Shown: positions 24,784 through 33,001 of the stretch, piece by piece
Position numbering within the stretch: position 1 is the first letter of the stretch
Layout: every line of letters begins with the position of its first letter
DNA from: Tunicatimonas pelagia
Lineage (GTDB): Bacteria; Bacteroidota; Bacteroidia; Cytophagales; Cyclobacteriaceae
Assembly (NCBI RefSeq): GCF_030506325.1
Contig: NZ_CP120684.1
Coordinates: 33,747 to 97,746 of the forward strand
Direction: 5' to 3'
Length of the DNA: 64,000 nucleotides
The notes under the pieces: generated by a model
Databases searched by the model: none
What the model was told of the DNA's origin: nothing
What the model saw: the letters and a program-made list of their open reading frames with translations, nothing else
Made by a program: the position numbers and the translations under genes

Positions 24784-26055
24784 TCACGAGCTGTCGAGCA
24801 AATTTGACCGGACAAAACCGACTAGAATAACGGTTAACGCAGCTGGAAACAAGGCAGTCACGCCAAACAGAATCTCGTAGTAGTAGGTTACAAACCCTTG
24901 CCGTAGCCATAGCAGCGTACCTTGACCAAATAATACCAGTTCAGATAAAATGAACGCTGCCAGAAGCAATAGCCAACCCGCTTGCGCCAGCGTATTCTGG
25001 GGTAGTAACCCGCTCTTAAGCAATAGGCTCACTCCGGTCAGGGTAATAGCCCCTAGTGTGATTAGATGGATAAAACCGATCACATAATTACGAATGGTGT
25101 AAGAAATCTCGGCCACAGCCGGTAGCGCCACGGCAGTTTGTACCGTTACTTTCAGTAGCAGGCAGAGCACTCCAAATAAGAATAGCATGTCCGTCCAGTC
25201 GTCGGGGCGTTTGAACGGATTAGCGGCGATAAACACGGGTCGCAAAATCAGATAAAAAGCCACTACTTGAAGTAACACTCCCAGCGTATTTAGGTAGAAA
25301 ATAACCGAGAGTGGAGTGCTCCAGGTGACACTCAAGGCATATGTTAATAACAATGAGGCCTGTAGTAGCCAGAACCCGGTAGTGGAAACAGCCACAGATT
25401 TACCACTCCGTTTAATATGAAATAGCCACAATCCTACGATCGCGTAAGTAAGCCAACCGTTGAACTGGAAATGTAGAAAAAACTGGATACTAGCAAAGTA
25501 CAGGGGATGCAGTTTTCCCAGTAGCGCACTTACTGGCCCAATAGCCCAGAGTCCTAGCGTGGATACCAACAGCCAGTAGATACTCCACCGGACAAAGCGC
25601 CTGTGCACTCCAGGAGGCTGAGCGGCTAAGTCTTGTAGAAAATAATAAGCAAATGCGTAGGCCGATAGCAGATGAACGGCTGAAAAGGAGATGCTGTAGA
25701 GACCATAGCCTTGGTAAAGAAAGAAAACGGCCATTCCAACCGCCGAAATCATATTCAACCCCAACAAGTAGCGATACTTGGTCAGCCACCGGGAATGCTG
25801 GAGTAGCAAAAACAGTAAAGCACCGCTTACTAGTGGATACGCCCAGCCCAATAATGCCACGTGCGAATGGGCGTGTAACAGATGCTTGTATTCCAAAAAC
25901 GGTACTTCATTGACAAAGTAGTAGCGCATCAGGGTTCCAAATATCGCAGCCAGCCAGAAAAAGAAGACGGCTGATCCCATCCAGTGGCGTATAAAGCGAG
26001 CAGAAAAGCGTGGCTGGGTAGGTGTAGAGCGATATGGTTGGACGGTCTTAATCAT
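24784..26055 (-). CDS. Multi-pass membrane protein, possibly haem-binding (NnrS/CcoN-like)
   Basis: 423 aa with about 12 hydrophobic segments. It has a HAHSHVALLGW motif near residue 60 and further His residues in membrane segments (FLHFQFNG, GFIHLITLG), which recall haem ligands of NnrS or haem-copper oxidase subunit I, but it lacks the full oxidase ligand set. In Bacteroidota such genes sit beside RIC and nos genes, suggesting a role in nitric oxide stress or electron transfer. It overlaps the RIC gene by 4 bp. Family name uncertain. Confidence 0.6.
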   Translation of the reverse strand: MIKTVQPYRSTPTQPRFSARFIRHWMGSAVFFFWLAAIFGTLMRYYFVNEVPFLEYKHLLHAHSHVALLGWAYPLVSGALLFLLLQHSRWLTKYRYLLGLNMISAVGMAVFFLYQGYGLYSISFSAVHLLSAYAFAYYFLQDLAAQPPGVHRRFVRWSIYWLLVSTLGLWAIGPVSALLGKLHPLYFASIQFFLHFQFNGWLTYAIVGLWLFHIKRSGKSVAVSTTGFWLLQASLLLTYALSVTWSTPLSVIFYLNTLGVLLQVVAFYLILRPVFIAANPFKRPDDWTDMLFLFGVLCLLLKVTVQTAVALPAVAEISYTIRNYVIGFIHLITLGAITLTGVSLLLKSGLLPQNTLAQAGWLLLLAAFILSELVLFGQGTLLWLRQGFVTYYYEILFGVTALFPAALTVILVGFVRSNLLDSS

Positions 26056-26774
26056 TTAAAGGTGAAATCAGCAAAGAGTCGCTGAGCTTGGGGGAAAAGA
26101 ATATTATTTTCCAGATGAATATGTCGGTGTAGATCAGCCTCAAATTCCTGCAATAGTGCGAACGTCACTTGGTAGGTCTGACAACCATCTTCCGGGGGAG
26201 TATAATGATTGCTCAACTGGGCAATCTTGCTGAATCGTTCTCCTTCCGTTTGATGCTCCGCTTCCATCATCCGGATTGGATTGTCAATTTCTCCAAAGTG
26301 CGGCCGGGCTAGTGGGTAGTTTTTTTCTTGTGACTCCACCATCGCCCGGATGTAAGGGAACAGAATAAGCTCCTCTTTCTTCAAATGCGCTAATAAATGC
26401 TCGCTGCCCTCAAAAAATAGGGTCTTTATCTCGTGTAGCTCGGGGTGTTGCTGTCCATGCCTCTTTACCAACTTTTCCAGGTAGGCTTTTAGGGCGGGTA
26501 CTGTGGCTCGCAAGTAAGCATGGTGCTCATCCACAATAGTATCAATCAACTGGGGCAGTCCGAGCAGATGATCCTGATGAGCGTTGGGCAATTGCAGGGC
26601 TTCTTCTAATTCGCTTACCAATATTTCAGGAGCCAGTTGCTGGCTTTGGCAAGCTTCTTCCAAGGTAACTCTCCCTCGGCAACAGAAATCGATACCATAC
26701 GCAGTGAGCACCTGAGCAGTACGGTAGTTTTTGGCAACGATGTCTCCTACGTTGGTTTGCAATAGCGATTCCAT
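26052..26774 (-). CDS. RIC (ScdA/YtfE/DnrN) di-iron Fe-S cluster repair protein
   Basis: 240 aa. The N-terminal ScdA_N domain (about 5-60) has VGDIVAKNYRTAQVLTAYGIDFCCRG with the conserved CC pair; the C-terminal hemerythrin-like domain (about 75-235) carries spaced His/Glu di-iron ligands (DEHHAYLR, HLKKEE, EHQTEGERF, HIHLENNILFP). It repairs iron-sulfur clusters damaged by nitric oxide. It is downstream of an Rrf2 gene with a dyad operator in between (26780-26803), which fits NO induction. Full length. Confidence 0.93.
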   Translation of the reverse strand: MESLLQTNVGDIVAKNYRTAQVLTAYGIDFCCRGRVTLEEACQSQQLAPEILVSELEEALQLPNAHQDHLLGLPQLIDTIVDEHHAYLRATVPALKAYLEKLVKRHGQQHPELHEIKTLFFEGSEHLLAHLKKEELILFPYIRAMVESQEKNYPLARPHFGEIDNPIRMMEAEHQTEGERFSKIAQLSNHYTPPEDGCQTYQVTFALLQEFEADLHRHIHLENNILFPQAQRLFADFTFK

Positions 26775-26779
26775 AATTA

Positions 26780-26803
26780 AAGATTTAAAGACCTTTATAT
26801 CTT
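26780..26803. promoter_or_regulatory. Dyad operator between Rrf2 and RIC genes
   Basis: AAGATTTAAAG-AC-CTTTATATCTT: 11-bp arms with one mismatch, 5 bp upstream of the RIC start. The AAGAT...ATCTT outline is like NsrR-type sites. Probably bound by the Rrf2 protein encoded immediately upstream. A related dyad lies at 28180 before the truncated haemoglobin gene. Confidence 0.65.
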
Positions 26804-26818
26804 CAATTGCTTAAAATT

Positions 26819-27247
26819 TTACACTTTTAAATAGTAGTGCCCAAGCAATAAGCCCTCTTTCACTTCATCAATCGTGGTTGAAATAAGCACTCCCGCCAGG
26901 TGATCACGAACCGCCTTAAACTTATCGTGTACGGGGCAGGGGCAGCTCTCCGAGCACTCAGCTAATCCTAATACGCATTTAGTGAAAATTCCTTCACCAT
27001 CAATAGCAATGATGATTTCATGCAAGGTAATAGCCCGGTGGTTAGGTAGCTGAAATCCGCCGCTAGGGCCTCGTAGTGACCGGATCAACCCTTGGCGAGT
27101 TAGTCGCTGCAATACCTTAGCAGTAAATGCTTCCGGACCATCAATTTCTTGTACGATCTCGCGGAGTCCAATCCAGCGCCCCTGCTGTTGATCGGTCGCC
27201 AGATAGATCATAATTTTTAACGCTATTTCACCAGCTCGGGAAAACAT
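26819..27247 (-). CDS. Rrf2-family regulator, NsrR-like
   Basis: 142 aa. An N-terminal winged HTH (about 1-60, with AFTAKVLQRLTRQGLIRSLRGPSGGF) is followed by a dimerisation helix and a Cys cluster C91-x6-C98-x3-C102-x-C104 that would bind an Fe-S cluster. By analogy with NsrR it would sense NO through the cluster and relieve repression of the RIC and nos genes downstream. NsrR and IscR cannot be told apart firmly from sequence alone, but the context favours NO sensing. Confidence 0.88.
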   Translation of the reverse strand: MFSRAGEIALKIMIYLATDQQQGRWIGLREIVQEIDGPEAFTAKVLQRLTRQGLIRSLRGPSGGFQLPNHRAITLHEIIIAIDGEGIFTKCVLGLAECSESCPCPVHDKFKAVRDHLAGVLISTTIDEVKEGLLLGHYYLKV

Positions 27248-27332
27248 ATCACATCAAATTTAGTAGAGGAATAATTAAAGACAAATTAATCCGAAATTAT
27301 TTTTTTTAGTAAATTACTTCTTTGTACAGTAT

Positions 27333-27953
27333 ATGGAGCTTATACCCGAAGGATCTTATTTCGATGATTTAAATAATCAAGGGTTGTCCGATAGAGAAAG
27401 GGACTTCTTTGAAATAATCGCACATGTATTTAATACTATTGAATTTACTAATCTTGAATTGGTGAAGGCTTTGGATTCTAATACGCCGAATGTATCCGAG
27501 GTTGCAATGAGCAGAGTATGGAGCTTAATTGACAGCTATTATCGTCTTTATAAGCTACTTACTAAAGCCCCTAGAATAAAGAAAAAAGCCCCTTTTGTTC
27601 AAAAATTCGTTAGAAAACTAGCGGATGTTGAGGCTATACGAAATTTTCATCAGCATATAGATAATGAAACAGATACACTTTACAATAACAATCTACCTGT
27701 TCTGGGTCATATATCTTGGGCTAAAATTTTAGATGAAGGTAAGCGTATTCAAATACATGTCATGATACCATGCTCATTAAAAGATGATATGTTGACCACG
27801 GGTGTAAATCCATTGGGTCTAGTAGCAAGAAATAAGATCGACTTTATAACCTACTTTATCAACGATCTGTCAATTAACCTTGCCGATCTTGCATATGCCT
27901 CATTTGACTTCATAAGGGAGCTAGAGAAGTTTTTAGCCGAGGGAGATGAGTAA
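27333..27953 (+). CDS. Hypothetical protein (206 aa)
   Basis: Not recognised. A helical soluble protein whose middle (VEAIRNFHQHIDNETDTLYNNN) resembles the conserved RNFxxH of HEPN-like or AbiEi-adjacent helical proteins; this is weak. It is divergent from the Rrf2 gene, so the 85-bp gap should hold both promoters. No signal peptide. It sits inside the Tn3-bounded segment as probable cargo. Confidence 0.55.
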   Translation: MELIPEGSYFDDLNNQGLSDRERDFFEIIAHVFNTIEFTNLELVKALDSNTPNVSEVAMSRVWSLIDSYYRLYKLLTKAPRIKKKAPFVQKFVRKLADVEAIRNFHQHIDNETDTLYNNNLPVLGHISWAKILDEGKRIQIHVMIPCSLKDDMLTTGVNPLGLVARNKIDFITYFINDLSINLADLAYASFDFIRELEKFLAEGDE

Positions 27954-28179
27954 ATGGATTTCGGGATCGTCCTGTAACGCAAGCTTAGTTCACAGAACAT
28001 AGGCAGTGACCGACTTTTAATAGACAACTACTTAGCCCTTATTTTACCGGGCGTCTTCCACCTTTTTAACGGGGTGGGCAGGGCCGCCCAGGCAAACTAT
28101 TCCAAGAAAGATTAAGTCCCTAGATACTCAGGTATTCTTGTCCGGTAGTTGAAATAAGCTGATTAAAGTAATATTAAAA

Positions 28180-28195
28180 GATGATATTTATCATC
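28180..28195. promoter_or_regulatory. Perfect palindrome upstream of the truncated-haemoglobin operon
   Basis: GATGATA-TT-TATCATC (7-2-7), preceded by AA to give an AAGAT start like the dyad near the RIC gene. It lies 22 bp upstream of a TAATTTTG box (28217-28224). The 27954-28391 gap otherwise holds nothing recognised. Candidate NO-responsive operator. Confidence 0.6.
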
Positions 28196-28216
28196 CTCTG
28201 ATTAACTTAACAGCCG

Positions 28217-28224
28217 TAATTTTG
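28217..28224 (+). promoter_or_regulatory. Bacteroidota -7 promoter box (TAnnTTTG)
   Basis: TAATTTTG matches the Bacteroidota -7 consensus TAnnTTTG exactly, about 168 bp upstream of the haemoglobin start. No clear -33 TTG element at ideal spacing; the palindrome at 28180-28195 occupies that place, as expected for an operator-controlled promoter. Confidence 0.5.
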
Positions 28225-28391
28225 AATTATTCTAAATAATGTCCCTCATGAGGCTATCGACTAACATGTACCAGCCCTAATGCAGTACCACGACTGAAGT
28301 GGTTTGAATGTGAAAGGTTCTGTTCAAATGTTTACAAACTAATCCATTCGCTTGAAAGGGTCATATAACCCGGTAACCGACTTGAAAATCT

Positions 28392-28775
28392 ATGCAAAAT
28401 AGCAAACAGGACATAAGCACCGAAAAGGATATTGAACTGATGGTGGATTCATTTTATGCCAAAGTGAACCATGATCAGCTACTATCCTTTGTATTCAATG
28501 ATTTTTCAAAAGTAGATTGGAACAAGCACCTACCCAAGATGTACCGATTTTGGAATACGCTAATTCTTAATAAACAATCGTACAAAGGCAATCCCTTTGC
28601 GGCTCACGTGCCTCTGCTGGTAGACAAAACGCATTTTGATCGTTGGGTGCAGCTTTTTGAAGAAAATATGGATGAGCTTTTTGCAGGTGATGTAGCGGAA
28701 CAAACCAAATTAAGAGCAAGGTCAATCGCTCATATCTTTCAGAGTAAATTAGAACATATAAATCAAGAAAAATGA
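28392..28775 (+). CDS. Group III truncated haemoglobin
   Basis: 127 aa. Family features: VDSFYAKVNHDQLLSFVFND near the start, the W-x-x-H-L-P-K-M-Y-R-F-W block near residues 40-51, and the proximal-His region around HFDRWVQLFEENMDELF. Group III globins are cytoplasmic haem proteins usually linked to nitric oxide or oxygen chemistry. The start at 28392 is the only good ATG. Its stop overlaps the cupin start by 4 bp. The position beside the nos/RIC genes suggests NO detoxification, which is inferred. Confidence 0.9.
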   Translation: MQNSKQDISTEKDIELMVDSFYAKVNHDQLLSFVFNDFSKVDWNKHLPKMYRFWNTLILNKQSYKGNPFAAHVPLLVDKTHFDRWVQLFEENMDELFAGDVAEQTKLRARSIAHIFQSKLEHINQEK

Positions 28776-29113
28776 AAACAGCTAACCTGTATCAAGACAT
28801 CCGATACGACGAAAGCAAACCTATTGCTTCTGTCTTGTTTGAAACCGATTTTACCAAGGAAATCCGAATTGCTATGCAACACGGAACTGTAATGAAAGAA
28901 CATAAAACTTCTTTTCCCATAGTGGTAGAAGTGCTGGAAGGTAGTATTGATTTTGGCATGCAGCAACAGACCAAACACTTAGTAAAAGGAGACCTAATTG
29001 CGTTGGAAGGCAACGTACCCCACGATTTACAAGCCACTGAAAACAGTATTATTCGGCTTACTTTGACCAAGTACGACAATGCTAAACGGGTAAAGCAAGT
29101 TACTGAGAGCTAA
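28772..29113 (+). CDS. Small cupin-domain protein
   Basis: 113 aa, single cupin fold: motif 1-like FKKEIRIAMQHGTVMKEHKTSFPIVVEVLEG (about 29-60) and motif 2-like GDLIALEGNVPHDLQATENS (about 72-91). A His pair may bind metal. These small cupins often follow group III globins in denitrifying bacteria. Coupled to the globin gene by a 4-bp overlap and 12 bp before the methyltransferase gene. Substrate unknown. Confidence 0.8.
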   Translation: MKTANLYQDIRYDESKPIASVLFETDFTKEIRIAMQHGTVMKEHKTSFPIVVEVLEGSIDFGMQQQTKHLVKGDLIALEGNVPHDLQATENSIIRLTLTKYDNAKRVKQVTES

Positions 29114-29125
29114 ATATTCCAGAAA

Positions 29126-29902
29126 ATGGGAAACAAAACAATTGATACCAAACAGGGACATTGGATACTGGCTAAGATGGGCAAAAAGGTACTGCGTCCC
29201 GGAGGAAAAGAACTTACCCAAAAACTCGTTCAGAACCTGAAAATAAATCCAGAAGACGACATTGTAGAGTTTGCCCCAGGGCTGGGATTTACGGCTTCCA
29301 TTGCCCTAGAGTCCAACCCTAAAACCTATACGGGTATTGAACTCAATGAAGAAGCCGCCAGTATTCTTCGCAAGACCATAAAGGGGAAAAACCGAAAGAT
29401 AATCATAGGCAATGCGGCAAATTCTACCTTGAGCGACAGTACGTACAACAAAGTATATGGCGAGGCGATGCTCACCATGCAAGCTGACCATAGGAAATCG
29501 GAGATTATTAAAGAAGCCTATCGAATTCTTAAAACAGAAGGTTTGTACGGTGTACACGAACTAGGACTACAGCCTGATGATATTTCGGAAGAAAAGAAAG
29601 CGGAAATACAGCGAGCATTGGCCCAAGTAATTAAAGTAAATGCTAGACCGTTGACTGTAACCGAATGGCGTAATCTTCTGGAAAAAGAAGGCTTCAACGT
29701 TATCAAAACCGAAACCAGTCCCATGCACCTGCTTGAACCCCAAAGGATGATTGATGATGAAGGTTTTTTCAGAACAGTAAAAATAGCATTCAATATTCTT
29801 ACCCATCCTCAGGAAAGGAAACGCATTTTAGCGATGCGGAAAGTATTCAGCAAGTACCAAAACCATTTAAATGCGATAAGTATAGTTGTTGAAAAGAAAT
29901 GA
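29126..29902 (+). CDS. SAM-dependent class I methyltransferase
   Basis: 258 aa. The SAM-binding Rossmann motif VEFAPGLGFTASIAL lies at about 50-65, followed by acidic TGIELNEEAA (about 72-82) and GNAANSTLSD (about 97-106), typical of UbiE-like class I methyltransferases. It is the third gene of the globin-cupin operon, 12 bp behind the cupin. Substrate unknown; a small molecule is likely. The gene is complete. Confidence 0.85.
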   Translation: MGNKTIDTKQGHWILAKMGKKVLRPGGKELTQKLVQNLKINPEDDIVEFAPGLGFTASIALESNPKTYTGIELNEEAASILRKTIKGKNRKIIIGNAANSTLSDSTYNKVYGEAMLTMQADHRKSEIIKEAYRILKTEGLYGVHELGLQPDDISEEKKAEIQRALAQVIKVNARPLTVTEWRNLLEKEGFNVIKTETSPMHLLEPQRMIDDEGFFRTVKIAFNILTHPQERKRILAMRKVFSKYQNHLNAISIVVEKK

Positions 29903-30078
29903 TCTGTACCTAATTGACGATCAGTATGTTTGAACAAGGCTCTTCCGCGCAGAGTCTGGTTTGACTTTTAAAAAACCGAGAGTCCGGTTTGGGTTGTGAA
30001 CTGCTCTAAAAACTTCATATAGGTAACTCCCATATTCGTGTGTTTTTTCACGCTAAGGATTTAATGACGATGCAACTG

Positions 30079-32988
30079 CTACGCCCTAATCCGATGCGGA
30101 TCAATAATGTACTCACCGTAGAGAATAATATTCTCCCATCCAATTGGGCTGATATGTGTGATTAGTTCGTTATTTACTGTCAAACCGTCTTGCTGTTTAA
30201 TGTCGATCAGAATACGGTTTATCTCTTTGGCCTGCCAGTAGATAATACTAGCCAATATGAGCGTCAAGCAGTTGGACGCGATACGCTGACCATCCCAGTC
30301 CCGGGGACCTAATCTACCGCGTTTGCCGTAGTTCACTTCCCGTGCCAGCGCGTGCATTTGCTCTCCCTTCAGTAGTCCCCGACGATTGCGTTGCCGAAGC
30401 ACCGGATCGGATAGATAGTTGAGAATGTACTCCGTCTTAAAAATACGACCTAGTTCTCGGTTAGCGCGGTAAAAGTGGTTCTTGGGTGAAAAGCCTACTA
30501 AACGTTTCAACGCTGTAGATGCCGTTACATGTCCACTTTCCAGCGAAGCGTAGAACTGTCCCATCCGGTCCCATTCCTGAGCAACCCAGTCGGTATGAAT
30601 CGCTCGATCGGATGGGCTGACTAACGGAGTAAGCTGCCGATAGTCTTTCTCTTTGCTAATCCGGTAGATATGTTGATCCTGAATATTGCGGATACGGGGG
30701 GCGAACTGTTTGCCCAGCATGGCAAAAGCAGCGAAATTAATCTCGGTATAGCCATGTGTATCCGTGTAGTGTTCCTCCAACGCCAGATCAGTTTCATTGT
30801 ATAACAAGCCATCCAATACGTAGGCCGCATCTCGATCATTACACTCAATAGGCAAGCTGTAGAAGGGAGCGTAATTATCCGCTACAAAGGAATAGAACTC
30901 CAGGGCAAACTCATGAAAACGAGTACTGAAGGTTTGCTGAAGTACCTTTTTTGGCAAAGCAAAGCGTTGTCCGTCGCTACTGGAAGTACGCCCCTCCCCC
31001 CAGGCCTGGGTGACATCCAGTTGACTGATAGCCTGAACGATCTTAGCTAAACTACTACGCTGGGCTTCTTCGGTCAGTTGCCAATCGGTAACTTGTTTGA
31101 TCTGCCGGTACGTGATGTCGTTGGTGAGCCGGGCCATAGTGGAAGGACCGATATTACAGCCGTGAGCCATGATCGTGGCCAGGAGAATACGCTTATCCTC
31201 TACTGTTTGAAAACTTTGACTCGGAGTACAGAAGTCGGTCAGGTGCTGCAAGTCGTTGTTCACATCGATGAGCAATTCCGGTAGTTTGATTACCAGCAGC
31301 CGTTTGGAAAGCGTCTTCTTCAGTTCGTCTAGCTGCTCCTGTTTTTTGGTGCCAAGTTTTTCTACTTTGTCTACCGACAGTTGCCACCGCCCCTGCGTCA
31401 CCTGAGCGTAGTGATTATCGTCGGACGTCTGTAAGAAACGATCATAGGCTGCATTGAGTCGCTCGGTCAGGTACTCGACGGCCGCTTGCGGATGAACGGG
31501 TAGTCCGGCTCGTTGGAAGAAGTCTTTTCGTGCGGGTTGCCAGATATTGGATGCAATGAAAAAGCTTTCCAACTTACTGAAGCGCTTACTGCCTTTGACC
31601 GAGAGATTGCCCTGTTTGATGTCATCGCGTAATTGGGTAAGTAGTAGGCATTCCCAAGCGGCACGATCCGGACTTCCTTCTTTAAGGGCTTTGGCACGAT
31701 GCTTTTTAGGAATGAAGTCTAACGGAGAATCTTCAGGAAGCTTGCGTTTTCCGGTTTCATTTAAGTGTTGCAGCAAGTCCAGTGCTTCGGTGGTTGCCGT
31801 AGCCTGGGGACTGGCTGCCTCTATTTCAATGTGATGTAAAAGTGTTGGCGTGAACTGACGCAGGTAGTGATAGCGGCTCACTACCCGCTGGAAAGTGTTG
31901 CTGTACTTACCGTCCAGATACAGATCAACTTCCACCACTTGTTCATGAAGTTTCTCTCTATCTACCTGATTGAACAGACTGTTCCTCAATTCAACATCGG
32001 TGATCTCATCATTAAGAATTGTTTGTCCCAGCATACGAAAGGTAGAAAGCGTTCGCCGCAGGAGCTTGCGTTGCTTTTTCACGTGATCTTCCACGTCGTG
32101 TTGTGCGCGATTGTAAACTCGGGTAACAATCTTATAAAGCATGTCGACCAAGTAGTCGACGGTTTCCCGATGCATCTGATGGAGAAAGCAAACTAACACC
32201 GAGTAGCGATGCGCCGGTTGGAGTTGGCGCAATCGGTCCGCTGAGCAGCGTTCGGCGTACTTGGTTAAAGAACGCTGATAATTATTGTTGAGCCAAGTAA
32301 GATCAAGGGCCAACGCTCCGGTCTGATCCATGACTTCTATCTTCCGAGTAAGCTTCAATACTGAAGCAGCCGAAGGATGACCAGGTGGTTGCTTAATAAA
32401 CTGAAAAGGAGTGAAGTACTGATCGCCGGAAACCAACAGAGTATCTAAGTGCTGCCGGGCGGTATCACTGAGCATTTCGGCAATACGGCCGTAAATATGA
32501 TGACGGGCGCGTTCCCGTTCTCGCTGAGTCAACCGGGTGAGCGTATAGTCTGCGGGTTCCAAGATGCGTTGTTGGTGCAGAAAGGTTCGAGCCAAAGCTT
32601 TGAGGGCAGTGGTTTGATCGGTTCGGAGGGATTGTTCAAACAGGTAAGAAGCTAGTTGCTCAGTATGATCTTCACTCCACCGAGTCAGGTTGAGATAGTC
32701 GCCAATCCGCTGCTGATGTTCGTAGACCGTTTGCAGTCGGTCTTGGTAGCGATTGATCTGAGAAGCTGAGATACTTACTTGGTATGAGACATATGTAAGC
32801 AGCGAATCAATGTATTGCTCAAAGGGGTTTGTTTCCGGAAAACGATTTAACAGTTTGACAAACGCCAATTGGTAGGCGAAGCCCAACTGATTGTGCAAGC
32901 GACGGCAACTACGAATCTGTGCAAAGTCCTCCCGGGAGAATTGCGCTTGTTCAACTAGGGTTTGCTTGGAAAAGTGAGTGCTTTCCAT
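30079..32988 (-). CDS. tnpA: Tn3-family transposase TnpA
   Basis: 969 aa, the normal length for Tn3-family DDE transposases. The N-terminal DUF4158-type DNA-binding region (about 10-170: REDFAQIRSCRRLHNQLGFAYQLAFVKLLNRFP) is followed by the catalytic Tn3 domain (about 570-960), including WAQEWDRMGQFYASL and KGEQMHALAREVNYGKRGRLG. It cuts at the terminal repeats and performs replicative transposition. The frame is intact, but 13 bp upstream of its ATG the sequence switches to the inverted copy of its own 3' half, so the native promoter is probably lost. Expression would need read-through from 34351. Confidence 0.95.
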   Translation of the reverse strand: MESTHFSKQTLVEQAQFSREDFAQIRSCRRLHNQLGFAYQLAFVKLLNRFPETNPFEQYIDSLLTYVSYQVSISASQINRYQDRLQTVYEHQQRIGDYLNLTRWSEDHTEQLASYLFEQSLRTDQTTALKALARTFLHQQRILEPADYTLTRLTQRERERARHHIYGRIAEMLSDTARQHLDTLLVSGDQYFTPFQFIKQPPGHPSAASVLKLTRKIEVMDQTGALALDLTWLNNNYQRSLTKYAERCSADRLRQLQPAHRYSVLVCFLHQMHRETVDYLVDMLYKIVTRVYNRAQHDVEDHVKKQRKLLRRTLSTFRMLGQTILNDEITDVELRNSLFNQVDREKLHEQVVEVDLYLDGKYSNTFQRVVSRYHYLRQFTPTLLHHIEIEAASPQATATTEALDLLQHLNETGKRKLPEDSPLDFIPKKHRAKALKEGSPDRAAWECLLLTQLRDDIKQGNLSVKGSKRFSKLESFFIASNIWQPARKDFFQRAGLPVHPQAAVEYLTERLNAAYDRFLQTSDDNHYAQVTQGRWQLSVDKVEKLGTKKQEQLDELKKTLSKRLLVIKLPELLIDVNNDLQHLTDFCTPSQSFQTVEDKRILLATIMAHGCNIGPSTMARLTNDITYRQIKQVTDWQLTEEAQRSSLAKIVQAISQLDVTQAWGEGRTSSSDGQRFALPKKVLQQTFSTRFHEFALEFYSFVADNYAPFYSLPIECNDRDAAYVLDGLLYNETDLALEEHYTDTHGYTEINFAAFAMLGKQFAPRIRNIQDQHIYRISKEKDYRQLTPLVSPSDRAIHTDWVAQEWDRMGQFYASLESGHVTASTALKRLVGFSPKNHFYRANRELGRIFKTEYILNYLSDPVLRQRNRRGLLKGEQMHALAREVNYGKRGRLGPRDWDGQRIASNCLTLILASIIYWQAKEINRILIDIKQQDGLTVNNELITHISPIGWENIILYGEYIIDPHRIRA

Positions 32989-33001
32989 AGCCGGTAGACT
33001 G

